DNA of 64,000 nucleotides, taken from Formosa sp. Hel1_31_208 (GTDB lineage: Bacteria; Bacteroidota; Bacteroidia; Flavobacteriales; Flavobacteriaceae). Position 1 is the stretch's first letter, and every line of letters begins with the position of its first letter. The stretch is from positions 2,388,501-2,452,500 of the forward strand of contig NZ_LT629733.1 of the NCBI RefSeq assembly GCF_900104785.1. Reading direction: 5' to 3'. This document shows, piece after piece, positions 18,121 through 26,957 of this stretch. Made by a program: the position numbers and the translations under genes. The notes under the pieces are model-generated. The model ran no database searches. It was not told the DNA's origin and saw nothing but the letters and a program-made list of their open reading frames with translations.

Positions 18121-19397
18121 TAGATGATTTCAGACAACATTTTGGTTAACGACTTTCTACTATATTGCTCCAATCCTATAGCATTTACGACTAAAGTATC
18201 AGATTTATATGCTTCAAAATACAATAAAATTTGCGATTTGATACGTTCTTTATCGCTGTAGTAAAAATAACAACCTGTATTTGTAGACTTCAAAATTCGT
18301 TCTACATCTGAGTCTTTAGGTCCAACTGAAATAATTGGTGTTGATGACGCCATATACTCAAATAACTTGCCTGGTATGATGACTTTGGTGTCTTCAGAAT
18401 CTATTTCAACCATCAACAATACACGTGATGCCATTTGTTGTTTTATAGCATCTTCATGTGGCAAATAACCCAAATTATTCAAATAACTATCCAGTTGATT
18501 TTCTTTCAAGGTTTGTAACACCTCTTCACTAACAACACCAATCAATTTTAATTGAAATTCCTCTTTGAAGTCGTCATTCTCATCAATAAGTTCTGTGATT
18601 GCTTGCCATAATTGTTTTGGGTTACGTTCTGACAACAATGAACCTATATGGGCTAACGTGAATTTTTTATCTTTCGGTGGTCTTTGTATATGATGAGAAT
18701 CATACCCATTGGTTATTACGGAAATGGGTTGAGTCGTTTTCGATAAAAATTCCTGTTTTGTGTTTTCACTAGTGACAATAATATGATCTGCCAATTGTAA
18801 TACATTAGACTCCAGTGCCAAGTGTTTTTCTTCGGATGATTTACTTAATTTTAAAGCTTTATGATAACCAATGGTTGTCCATGGGTCTCTAAAATCGGCC
18901 AGCCAAGTCACATTTAATCGATGTTTCAGTTTTAAACCTATAAGATGTAAACTGTGTGGTGGACCAGTAGTTATTACAGTTTTAATTTGATGCTTTTGTA
19001 TATAGTCTGAAAGAAACACGACCGATGGTTTTACCCAATTTTTACGTGCATCAGGAATAAAAAAATTACCTCGAATATACAGCATTAACTTTTGAATCAC
19101 TGACTGTTTCTTTGACTTCGGAATGACACCAGAACTGATTTTTTTGGAACTTTCACTAGACAACACACTTGCAAAACGATAAGGCTCATTTATAGGCTGT
19201 TTAATAACTTTGATGTTATCTGCAACCTCATTTAATAAACTCTTATCAACAATCGGATAACTCGGATTTTCCGGACAATACACAATGGGTTCTATTCCAA
19301 ATTCAGGCAAATATTTTACAAACTTTAACCATCTCTGCACACCAGGACCTCCCGCTGGTGGCCAATAATATGTGATAATCAAGATTTGTTTTTTCAT
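18120..19397 (-). CDS. glycosyltransferase family 4
   Basis: A 425-residue GT-B glycosyltransferase. The N-terminus LIITYYWPPAGGPGVQRW has the glycine-rich loop of GT4 enzymes. DFRDPWTT lies near the middle. The C-terminal nucleotide-sugar part has FTLAHIGSLLSERNP (about residues 245-260) and the acidic motif region KVIIPGKLFEYMASSTPII near 335-355, with the E-x7-E-like arrangement partly kept. It is cytoplasmic or peripheral to the membrane. It lies in the operon between YfhO and the flippase, consistent with building a surface polysaccharide. Donor and acceptor sugars are unknown. Confidence 0.85.
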   Translation of the reverse strand: MKKQILIITYYWPPAGGPGVQRWLKFVKYLPEFGIEPIVYCPENPSYPIVDKSLLNEVADNIKVIKQPINEPYRFASVLSSESSKKISSGVIPKSKKQSVIQKLMLYIRGNFFIPDARKNWVKPSVVFLSDYIQKHQIKTVITTGPPHSLHLIGLKLKHRLNVTWLADFRDPWTTIGYHKALKLSKSSEEKHLALESNVLQLADHIIVTSENTKQEFLSKTTQPISVITNGYDSHHIQRPPKDKKFTLAHIGSLLSERNPKQLWQAITELIDENDDFKEEFQLKLIGVVSEEVLQTLKENQLDSYLNNLGYLPHEDAIKQQMASRVLLMVEIDSEDTKVIIPGKLFEYMASSTPIISVGPKDSDVERILKSTNTGCYFYYSDKERIKSQILLYFEAYKSDTLVVNAIGLEQYSRKSLTKMLSEII

Positions 19398-19409
19398 TAT
19401 AAAAACGAC

Positions 19410-21860
19410 CTAGTGTGCTGATTCCTTTCTTAATCCAAACCACAATCCACCAAGGAGTAATAGTCCAAAGATTACTGAGCTTGCTAAAGAAATTGTACTT
19501 CCTGTTTCTACAACCTGTGGTACAAACTTAAATACAATCTCATGATTACCTGCAGGAATATGGAGTCCGCGAAGTGCATAGTTCACGCGTTGAATTGGCG
19601 CCTCTTTACCATCAATAGTTGCTTGCCATCCGTTTCCGTAGTACATTTCAGAAAAAACCGCAAAACCAGTATTAGTATTCGTCGACTCGTATTTTAAATA
19701 GTTAGGTTTAAATTCGGTCAAGGTGATTATTGAGGTAGAATCAACTGTAAAACGTGTGGAGCTTAAATCAGGAGCTGTGGTTACCGCTTTTCGAAACGTT
19801 TCTAAGCTATCTAGTGACTTAATCTCAGTATTAGCAGAATTTAATTTTTCCAATTCACTTATGAACCAAGCATTACCATTAGCATCTTCATTCACAAATG
19901 GAAATATTTGTCCCTCTTCTTCGGCTATAATGTATTTCGCGTTGAACATATTGAGGACATTCATATTATTTCTAGAAATATGAAAATCAAATAACTCTTC
20001 AAAACGTTTTAGTTTTGCCGCGTGATAACCATTTAATGAATTATGAAAATAAGCTGCTTTTGCAGGCGCTCTACTACCCTCTTGTGAAATATCCCAAACT
20101 CTGAAATGTGCATCATCTTGCAAAATTTCTTTATCAGCAGCATTTGCCTGATACGGCTTGTTTACTTGAATAGCAGAAATAAAATTATCAGTGTTTACAT
20201 AACGTCGGTCTACTCCAACCAAATCAAATAGAATTAAGACGGCAAATATGCCTACCACTAAAGTTTCCGATAGTTTCTTTTTTAGAAACATGAAAATTGT
20301 TGCCGCAGACAATAACACTAGTGCCAATGTGCGTAATGTGTCATGAGTAAAAAACGCTTGTCTATCTTCTTTAAGTGCGTCAATAAAGCCTATGCCATAT
20401 TCACCATAAACCTGTCTATAATAACCGTCATTAGCACCAACAAAATCAAATAAGGAAGATTTGAATACTAAAAATAATAATGCTAATCCTCCAGTGATTA
20501 AGGTTGAATATTTTAAAGCTTTGAGTTTGTCTTCAACCTTGTCAAAATTATTAAAAAGCTTGACTAATCCAAAGATGGCCATCACTGGAATGCAGAGTTC
20601 CAAAAGTACCTGTATCGAGCTTACAGCTCTAAACTTGTCATACAACGGCACATAGTCAATAAAGAAATCGGTTAAGAATCCTAAATTTTTACCAAAAGAT
20701 AATAATAACGAGAGTATCGTGCTTCCAACAAGCCACCATTTAAGTCTTCCTTTCATCAAGAATAGTGCAAAAACAAACAAAAATATAACAACTGCTCCTA
20801 TATAGGCAGGTGCTTCAACAATAGGTTGATCTCCCCAATATGTTGGTGCATTTTTTGACTCTTGTAGGGCCTGTGTTGGAGTCGCTCCTATCTTTCTGAA
20901 GAATTCATAAATCTCCGAATCTTTACCAACATCTTCTCCACTACCTCCACCCAATACGCGTGGAATAAATAAATTAAAGGTTTCTGTAAAACCGTAGCTA
21001 TACTCAGTGATATAATCTTTACTCAACCCTGAAATAGTCTCCTTTGGAGTTCCATCAGGGTTAATAGTCAATTCTGTTTTACCTCGAGTACTTTCTTTTA
21101 CATACTCTTGAGTTGCCATGATATTAGTAGCATTGAGCCCTATGGCTAAAATTAAGGCAACAATCATAACTCCTACCGCCTTAAAAAAATGTGGTAGTAA
21201 TTGTTTTTTGTAGGCATCTACTAGATATGCAATGCCCAAAACGAGTACAAGCAACATCAAATAATACGTCATTTGAAAATGATTGGCACCAATTTCTAAA
21301 GCTAAAGCAACTGCTGTGAGTAAAAATCCTAATATATATTTTTGCCGAAATGTGAGGATAATACCGCTTAAAACTAACGGCATATAGGCAATAGCGTGTG
21401 CTTTACTATTGTGTCCCACACCTAAAATTATAATCATATAGGTTGAAAACCCAAAGGCTAATGCGCCCAGTGCTGCTAGTTTAAAATCTACCTTAAAGGA
21501 TAATAATAAAATGTAAAAGCCTATAAAATAAATGAATAGATAGTCGGCTGGGCGCGGCAAAAATCGCAATACCGAATCTAGTTTCTTAATATAGTTGTGA
21601 GGATAGCGCGCACCTAGTTGATACGTTGGCATTCCTCCAAAGGCACTATTAGTCCAGTAGGTTTCCTCTCCGGTAGCTGCTTTAAAATCTTTTTGTTGTT
21701 TTGACATGCCTATATAGTGCATGATATCACTTTGAAAGATTTGTTTCCCTTGTAAAACCGGACTAAAATACGCTAATGAAATGACCACAAACCCTGTAAG
21801 AATCAAAAGGTGTGGCAAAACTTTTTTAAATGAAAATTGCATAGAATGATTGACTTTCAA
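19410..21860 (-). CDS. YfhO family membrane protein
   Basis: An 816-residue protein with about 12 membrane helices in the first 550 residues and one at the C-terminus (SLASSVIFGLLLLGGLWFGL). Between them is an extracytoplasmic domain ending YYGNGWQATIDGKEAPIQRVNYALRG, the typical C-terminal block of YfhO proteins. YfhO proteins are GT-C-like and in Firmicutes are linked to glycosylation of cell-wall polymers. Here the neighbours are a GT4 enzyme and a flippase. A second ATG six codons downstream (MQFSFKK) is also a possible start. Confidence 0.85.
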   Translation of the reverse strand: MKVNHSMQFSFKKVLPHLLILTGFVVISLAYFSPVLQGKQIFQSDIMHYIGMSKQQKDFKAATGEETYWTNSAFGGMPTYQLGARYPHNYIKKLDSVLRFLPRPADYLFIYFIGFYILLLSFKVDFKLAALGALAFGFSTYMIIILGVGHNSKAHAIAYMPLVLSGIILTFRQKYILGFLLTAVALALEIGANHFQMTYYLMLLVLVLGIAYLVDAYKKQLLPHFFKAVGVMIVALILAIGLNATNIMATQEYVKESTRGKTELTINPDGTPKETISGLSKDYITEYSYGFTETFNLFIPRVLGGGSGEDVGKDSEIYEFFRKIGATPTQALQESKNAPTYWGDQPIVEAPAYIGAVVIFLFVFALFLMKGRLKWWLVGSTILSLLLSFGKNLGFLTDFFIDYVPLYDKFRAVSSIQVLLELCIPVMAIFGLVKLFNNFDKVEDKLKALKYSTLITGGLALLFLVFKSSLFDFVGANDGYYRQVYGEYGIGFIDALKEDRQAFFTHDTLRTLALVLLSAATIFMFLKKKLSETLVVGIFAVLILFDLVGVDRRYVNTDNFISAIQVNKPYQANAADKEILQDDAHFRVWDISQEGSRAPAKAAYFHNSLNGYHAAKLKRFEELFDFHISRNNMNVLNMFNAKYIIAEEEGQIFPFVNEDANGNAWFISELEKLNSANTEIKSLDSLETFRKAVTTAPDLSSTRFTVDSTSIITLTEFKPNYLKYESTNTNTGFAVFSEMYYGNGWQATIDGKEAPIQRVNYALRGLHIPAGNHEIVFKFVPQVVETGSTISLASSVIFGLLLLGGLWFGLRKESAH

Positions 21861-21872
21861 TAGACTCGAAAA

Positions 21873-22151
21873 TTAGTCAATTTCTTCGTAATCTATGTAC
21901 TCTCCTACTTTTTTATTTGAAGATGAATCTCTATTTGGCACTTTATCAATTACGGTTTCACCCTCTTTATGCTGTGGTCTAGGGTCTTGTTGCTGCTGAA
22001 ACTGTCCCCCAAATTTCTCTTGCATCTTCTTTGACATATAGCGCACGAGATACGGTGCAAAAATACGGGATAAAATTTTTATTCCGTAATACACCAAAAG
22101 TATAATGAGGATGGTCCTTAAAAACCCTGTTAATGATGCTTCCTGTAACAT
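21873..22151 (-). CDS. DUF4834 small membrane protein
   Basis: A 92-residue protein with one hydrophobic helix near the N-terminus (FLRTILIILLVYYGIKILSRIF). A basic, glutamine-rich middle follows (QEKFGGQFQQQQDPRPQ), then an acidic end (KKVGEYIDYEEID). This is the pattern of DUF4834, which is confined to Bacteroidota and of unknown function. It is the first gene of the glycan operon, 12 bases before yfhO, with its own -7 element. Confidence 0.75.
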   Translation of the reverse strand: MLQEASLTGFLRTILIILLVYYGIKILSRIFAPYLVRYMSKKMQEKFGGQFQQQQDPRPQHKEGETVIDKVPNRDSSSNKKVGEYIDYEEID

Positions 22152-22167
22152 TACTTTAAATTTAATT

Positions 22168-22175
22168 CAAAAATA
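22168..22175 (-). promoter_or_regulatory. -7 promoter element of the glycan operon
   Basis: On the minus strand the sequence reads TATTTTTG, matching TANNTTTG, 16 bases upstream of ATG 22151. This implies a very short leader. Confidence 0.45.
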
Positions 22176-22229
22176 CAATTATATGTCTTTAAAAAACTGA
22201 TTCGTTACTTAAAAAAAATATAAATTCTC

Positions 22230-22237
22230 TATATTTG
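22230..22237 (+). promoter_or_regulatory. -7 promoter element of the 22255 gene
   Basis: TATATTTG, matching TANNTTTG, 17 bases before ATG 22255. The divergent promoter of the glycan operon lies about 55 bases away. Confidence 0.5.
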
Positions 22238-22254
22238 ACTTAAATCGACAACCT

Positions 22255-23238
22255 ATGAATCTCACCAAAAACGTTCTATTATTTGCAGCTTTATTAGTTA
22301 CACAGTTGACCTTTGCTCAATATACAGAAGTGATTAACTCTAATAGACCTGGAGTTTCTAGAAGTGCTTTTTCTGTAGGAACCAATGTTGCTCAAATTGA
22401 AGTTGGCCCTTATATCATTAAGGAAGAACATACACCTCTCAAATATGAAGTTTCTGGATTTGGCGCTGATTTCTCAGTACGCTATGGGTTGTTATTTGAA
22501 CAGTTAGAACTTAACTTAGAAGGGACTTATCAAAATGATACTTTCACCGATAGACGTTCTGCTATTATTTCAGAAGATTCGCGCTCTAATTTTAAAAGTT
22601 TTACCATTGGTGCGAAATATCTAGTGTATGATCCATATAAAAATTCTGAAGAAGAAGATAAACCTAATATATACAGCTATCACGCGAACCGCTCATTTAA
22701 GTGGAAATCACTCATACCCGCTGTTGCCGTTTATGCTGGTGCAAATTTTGATTCTAAAAACAATCCATTTACAGCTCCTGGCATCGAAGGCTTTAGTCCG
22801 AAAGTAATGGTTGCGACACAAAACAATTTTGCAGGAGGCTGGGTATTAGTAACCAATATTTCTAAAGATCGTATAGGTACTGATTTTTCAGATTTCCAAT
22901 ACATCATCACTTTAACACATTCTTTTAGTCCACAATGGGTGGTTTTTGGAGAAACACAAGGTATTAAAAGTGATTTTTATGCCGATAATTTATTACGCTT
23001 TGGAGGTGCCTATTTATGGAGTAAAGATTTCCAGTTAGATACAGCGGTAACGTTCAACACAAAAGATACACCTTCAGTATTTGCTGTTAATTTTGGAATG
23101 TCATACCGTTTCGATTTTCATAAGGATAAAGAAATTGACAACGGTACTTCTCGCAAAGATGCCGATAAGAGGAAGCCTAAGAACAAAAAAGGCAAAAAGA
23201 AAAGAACTGATGATTTTGACGATGACGGAAGTCTTTAA
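22255..23238 (+). CDS. outer-membrane beta-barrel protein (transporter-like)
   Basis: A 327-residue protein with a signal peptide ending FAQ (MNLTKNVLLFAALLVTQLTFAQ). The mature part alternates hydrophobic and polar residues as in a beta barrel. It opens with the NRPGVSRSAFSVGTNVAQIEVG block found in Bacteroidota proteins annotated as MetA-pathway or phenol-degradation-like 'transporters'. The C-terminus is a highly charged tail (KKGKKKRTDDFDDDGSL), which is unusual for a barrel. It is followed after 12 bases by the acyltransferase gene, so the two probably form an operon. The substrate is unknown. Confidence 0.65.
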   Translation: MNLTKNVLLFAALLVTQLTFAQYTEVINSNRPGVSRSAFSVGTNVAQIEVGPYIIKEEHTPLKYEVSGFGADFSVRYGLLFEQLELNLEGTYQNDTFTDRRSAIISEDSRSNFKSFTIGAKYLVYDPYKNSEEEDKPNIYSYHANRSFKWKSLIPAVAVYAGANFDSKNNPFTAPGIEGFSPKVMVATQNNFAGGWVLVTNISKDRIGTDFSDFQYIITLTHSFSPQWVVFGETQGIKSDFYADNLLRFGGAYLWSKDFQLDTAVTFNTKDTPSVFAVNFGMSYRFDFHKDKEIDNGTSRKDADKRKPKNKKGKKKRTDDFDDDGSL

Positions 23239-23250
23239 GCCAAGCTATAT

Positions 23251-24372
23251 ATGATAACAGTTAAAGAACTATTTTCTAAAAAGGAATTGAAGACATTTGT
23301 CAAATTTCCTTTTAAACTTTATAAAGACTCTCCATACTGGGTACCACCTATTATTAAACAAGAATTAGAAACTTTTAATAAAGACAAGAATCCTATTTTT
23401 AAAGATGCTGAAGCTAGATACTTTTTAGCTTATAAAAATAATGAGATTGTCGGACGTATTGCAGCTATTATCAATTGGCTCGAAGTTAAGGACCAAAATC
23501 AAAAGAAAATGCGTTTTGGTTGGTTTGATTTTATTGATGATCAAGAGGTTTCAGCAGCGCTACTGGCTGAAGTTGAACGCATCGGAAAAGAGAACAACCT
23601 TGAATATACAGAGGGACCAGTTGGGTTTTCAAATTTGGATAAAGTTGGTGTAATGACTGAAGGTTTTGACAGTATAGCTCCTATGGTTACTTGGTACAAT
23701 CATCCGTATTATGTCAAACATTACGAAGCATTAGCTTATAAGATTGAAAAGGAGTATTCAGAAAGTAAGTTTCCTTTTGAGAATGTTAAACCCGAATTTT
23801 TCAAAAAGGCTCAAGAACTTATCAAACGTCGTTATCAACTAACAGCATTAAAGTTTACTAAGACTTCTGAAGTCATGCCTTATACTGATAAGATGTTTGA
23901 TTTGTTTAATGAAAGTTATTCCTCATTATCATCATTTGTAGCCATTACAGATATACAAAAAGAGTATTTTAAAAAGAAATTTATCAGTTTTGTGAATCCG
24001 GAATACATCAAGTTTGTTGTAGACAAAAATGATGATTTAGTTGGGTTTGCCATTGTAATGCCTGCATTTGCAAAAGCTTTACAAAAAGCTAATGGAAAGT
24101 TGTTTCCCTTTGGTTTTAAACATATACTGAAAGCGAAGAAGAAAAGCAAGGATGTGATTTTTTACTTAATTGGGATTCACCCAAGCTATCAAAATAAAGG
24201 TGTTCATGCTGTTATTTTTAATGAATACTATGAAACTTTTACAGAATTAGGAATTAAGACGTGCTATAGAACTCCAGAATTAGAAGACAACGAAGCGATA
24301 CATAAAATTTGGAAACACTTTTTTCCAGTGGTATATAAACGTCGTAAGACATTTCGAAAGAATCTTAAATAA
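23251..24372 (+). CDS. GNAT-fold N-acyltransferase-like protein
   Basis: A 373-residue soluble protein. The N-terminal segment (KELFSKKELKTFVKFPFKLYKDSPYWVPP) and FLAYKNNEIVGRIAAIIN belong to a Bacteroidota family annotated as GNAT acetyltransferase-like. The C-terminal half has a second GNAT-like region with the acyl-CoA loop IGIHPSYQNKGVHAVIF (about residues 306-322). The two-domain layout resembles tandem GNAT proteins that act on lipids or peptidyl groups. It is in one operon with the barrel protein. The substrate is unknown. Confidence 0.7.
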   Translation: MITVKELFSKKELKTFVKFPFKLYKDSPYWVPPIIKQELETFNKDKNPIFKDAEARYFLAYKNNEIVGRIAAIINWLEVKDQNQKKMRFGWFDFIDDQEVSAALLAEVERIGKENNLEYTEGPVGFSNLDKVGVMTEGFDSIAPMVTWYNHPYYVKHYEALAYKIEKEYSESKFPFENVKPEFFKKAQELIKRRYQLTALKFTKTSEVMPYTDKMFDLFNESYSSLSSFVAITDIQKEYFKKKFISFVNPEYIKFVVDKNDDLVGFAIVMPAFAKALQKANGKLFPFGFKHILKAKKKSKDVIFYLIGIHPSYQNKGVHAVIFNEYYETFTELGIKTCYRTPELEDNEAIHKIWKHFFPVVYKRRKTFRKNLK

Positions 24373-24375
24373 AAA

Positions 24376-24403
24376 AGTCGCTTAACCTTCAAGTTTAGCG
24401 ACT
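24376..24403 (-). terminator. rho-independent terminator
   Basis: AGTCGCTTAAC pairs with GTTTAGCGACT around CTTCAA. On the minus strand the stem is followed by a run of six T, so it mainly ends the transcript of the PLP enzyme at 24427. It may also stop the convergent acyltransferase transcript. Confidence 0.75.
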
Positions 24404-24426
24404 CATTCATTTATATATTTTAGTTA

Positions 24427-25686
24427 CTACTCACCCATTGCAGCCATAACTGCAGCAGATAAGCGTTTGTAAGTTCCATTTTCTAAACGTTCTCTAATTG
24501 TATCGAAAGCATCAAGAGTTTCACTCACATCCTGCAGTGTATGCGTCGCTGTAGGAATCATTCGCAATAGAATCAATCCTTTTGGAATTACTGGATACAC
24601 CACAATAGAACAGAAAATACCATAGTTTTCACGTAAATCTCGCACTAAAGCCATAGCTTCAGGTATGCTCCCTTTTAAATATACTGGAGTTACACAACTT
24701 TGTGTTGTTCCAATATCAAAGCCCCGTTCTTTTAATCCAGACTGAAGTGCGTTAACATTCTCCCAGAGTTTTTCTTTCATTTCTGGCATAGTTCTTAGCA
24801 TTTCTAAACGCTTTAATGCACCAACTGTAAGTTGCATTTGCAGCGATTTTGCAAACATCTGAGAACGTAAGTTATATTTTAAATAATCTATAATTTCTTT
24901 ATCTCCAGCAATAAAAGCTCCAGTACTCGCTAAAGATTTTGCAAATGTTGCGAAGTATACATCGATGTCATCTTGAACACCTTGCTCTTCACCTGCTCCC
25001 GCTCCTGTTTTACCGAGAGTTCCAAATCCGTGAGCATCATCAACTAGAAATCTGAAGTTAAATTTCTTTTTAAGCTCTACAATTTCTTTTAAGCGTCCTT
25101 GTTCACCTCTCATTCCAAACACACCTTCAGAAATCACAAGAATCCCTCCTCCAGTTTGTTCTGCCATTTTAGTAGCACGCTCTAAATTTTTCTCTAAACT
25201 TTCAATATCATTATGCTTATAGGTAAATCGTTTTCCCATATGCAAACGCACACCATCAATAATACAAGCGTGAGCATCTACATCGTAAACAATAATATCA
25301 TCTTTAGCGACCAAAGCATCAATCGTAGACATGATTCCTTGATAACCAAAATTTAATAAATATGCAGCTTCCTTACTTACAAAATCTGCAAGTTCATTTT
25401 GAAGTTTTTCATGAAGATCTGTATGACCAGACATCATTCGCGCTCCCATTGGATAGGCTGAACCATATTCTGCAGCGGCCTCTGCATCAACCTTACGAAC
25501 CTCAGGATGGTTCGCCAAACCTAAGTAATCGTTTATACTCCAAGTAATCACTTCTTTTCCTTGGAACTTCATTCTATTAGAAATTTGCCCTTCTAGCTTG
25601 GGAAACACAAAGTATCCTTCAGCTTGAGAAGCCCATTTTCCTAAAGGTCCTTTATCCTTATAAATCTTCTCAAATAAATCCTTCAT
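24427..25686 (-). CDS. alpha-oxoamine synthase (serine palmitoyltransferase-like; candidate cysteate acyltransferase)
   Basis: A 419-residue PLP enzyme of the AONS/KBL/SPT family, which joins an acyl thioester to an amino acid with loss of CO2. Visible motifs are the N-terminal NDYLGLANHPEV, GSAYPMGARMMSGH, the PLP-binding VDDAHGFGTLGKTG (about residues 225-238), and the Schiff-base lysine in FATFAKSLASTGAF (about 255-268). In Bacteroidota, enzymes of this group make sphingolipid or sulfonolipid (capnine) precursors. The upstream neighbour is a cysteine-synthase-like enzyme, as expected for the sulfonolipid route (cysteate + acyl-ACP). The lipid assignment is inference; the family is firm. 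Confidence 0.8.
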   Translation of the reverse strand: MKDLFEKIYKDKGPLGKWASQAEGYFVFPKLEGQISNRMKFQGKEVITWSINDYLGLANHPEVRKVDAEAAAEYGSAYPMGARMMSGHTDLHEKLQNELADFVSKEAAYLLNFGYQGIMSTIDALVAKDDIIVYDVDAHACIIDGVRLHMGKRFTYKHNDIESLEKNLERATKMAEQTGGGILVISEGVFGMRGEQGRLKEIVELKKKFNFRFLVDDAHGFGTLGKTGAGAGEEQGVQDDIDVYFATFAKSLASTGAFIAGDKEIIDYLKYNLRSQMFAKSLQMQLTVGALKRLEMLRTMPEMKEKLWENVNALQSGLKERGFDIGTTQSCVTPVYLKGSIPEAMALVRDLRENYGIFCSIVVYPVIPKGLILLRMIPTATHTLQDVSETLDAFDTIRERLENGTYKRLSAAVMAAMGE

Positions 25687-25787
25687 TAAAGCGAGTTTTT
25701 AGTCTTATTAGTTGGGACAAAATTAGGTAATTATATTATGACAGCATAATATTTTTATGAACCAATGTTTATATCCCATTTTAACAT

Positions 25788-25817
25788 AAAAAACCTATCA
25801 CGATGATACGTGATAGG
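25788..25817 (-). terminator. strong rho-independent terminator
   Basis: CCTATCACG (25794-25802) pairs perfectly with CGTGATAGG (25809-25817). On the minus strand it is followed by six T. It ends the transcript of the cysteine-synthase-like gene before the oxoamine synthase gene. Confidence 0.85.
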
Positions 25818-25845
25818 AGTTATATGTTTTTTTCATTATCGTTTA

Positions 25846-26883
25846 CTATTTTATGTACTGAATTTTTTCAGCAGTTTCTGTCTGACTATCAAAAAATCCT
25901 TGATCTTGCATCCATGAATCACTATAAACTTTACTCATATAACGTGAACCATGATCTGGAAATACAACAACTACTTTATCTCCTGATTTAAACTCTCCTT
26001 CGTCATTCAATTGTTTTATGGCTTGCATTGCAGCCCCACTAGTATACCCAACAAATAAGCCTTCAGATCTAGAGATTTCTCTCGCAGTATGAGCACTTTC
26101 TTCATCTGTTACTTTTATGAACTTATCAATAAGATCGAAATCGGTTGCTGTAGGAATTAAATTTTTTCCTAAACCTTCAATTCGATATGGATAAATCTCT
26201 TTATCATCAAATTCACGAGTCTCGTGATATTTCTTTAATACCGAACCATAAGCATCAACACCAATTACTTTAATCCCCGAGTTTTGCTCTTTTAAGTATT
26301 TTGCAATACCTGAAATTGTTCCTCCAGTTCCACTACAAGCTATCATATGTGTGATTTGCCCTTCTGTCTGTTCCCAAATTTCAGGACCTGTTGTATTATA
26401 ATGAGCGTCTATGTTTAAGGCATTAAAATACTGATTAATATAAATTGACCCCTTAATTTCATCATGTAAACGCTTAGCTACCTGATAGTATGATCTCGGA
26501 TCATCTGCACTCACATTTGCGGGACAAACATATACTTGTGCACCCATAGACTTTAACATGTCAATCTTATCAGCAGAAGACTTAGAACTCACTGCCAGTA
26601 TACACTCATACCCTTTTATGATACTCACCATTGCAATACTAAAACCAGTATTACCCGATGTCGTTTCAATAATAGTATCTCCTGGAGTTAAGATGCCTTG
26701 TCTTTCAGCTTCTTCTATAATATGAAGTGCAATTCTGTCTTTTGACGAGTGACCTGGATTAAAGGCTTCTACTTTAGCATAGAAATCTCCCTCAAACCCT
26801 TCAGTCATTTTATTTAATTTGATGAGGGGTGTTTTACCTATTAACTGTAAAACATTATCAAATACTTGTATGTCTTTTTTCAT
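25846..26883 (-). CDS. cysteine synthase-family PLP enzyme (candidate cysteate synthase)
   Basis: A 345-residue beta-family PLP enzyme. [12 protein letters not shown] opens the fold. The Schiff-base Lys is in [12 protein letters not shown] (about residues 43-54), where CysK usually has GGSVKDR-type residues. [13 protein letters not shown] binds the substrate carboxylate, [15 protein letters not shown] binds the PLP phosphate, and [10 protein letters not shown] is the C-terminal loop. The length is close to cystathionine-beta-synthase-like cores. The family includes O-acetylserine sulfhydrylases and the cysteate synthases used for sulfonolipids. The adjacent SPT-like gene favours the latter, but substrate specificity cannot be read directly. 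It is separated from that gene by a terminator. Confidence 0.8.
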   Translation of the reverse strand: MKKDIQVFDNVLQLIGKTPLIKLNKMTEGFEGDFYAKVEAFNPGHSSKDRIALHIIEEAERQGILTPGDTIIETTSGNTGFSIAMVSIIKGYECILAVSSKSSADKIDMLKSMGAQVYVCPANVSADDPRSYYQVAKRLHDEIKGSIYINQYFNALNIDAHYNTTGPEIWEQTEGQITHMIACSGTGGTISGIAKYLKEQNSGIKVIGVDAYGSVLKKYHETREFDDKEIYPYRIEGLGKNLIPTATDFDLIDKFIKVTDEESAHTAREISRSEGLFVGYTSGAAMQAIKQLNDEGEFKSGDKVVVVFPDHGSRYMSKVYSDSWMQDQGFFDSQTETAEKIQYIK

Positions 26884-26934
26884 AAATGCTATTTATCAGT
26901 TTCATCTTTGTCAGAAAAGAAACGTAAAACCTTG

Positions 26935-26942
26935 CAAAATTA
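26935..26942 (-). promoter_or_regulatory. -7 promoter element of the cysteine synthase-like gene
   Basis: On the minus strand the sequence reads TAATTTTG, matching TANNTTTG, about 50 bases upstream of ATG 26883. It lies just beyond the stop codon of the preceding ptrB gene. Confidence 0.45.
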
Positions 26943-26957
26943 ACATTTTTTTTTGAA

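Noticed and set aside
25803..25991. 62-residue plus-strand frame
   Set aside because: It starts in the terminator hairpin and runs antisense through the end of the cysteine-synthase-like gene; shadow frame.
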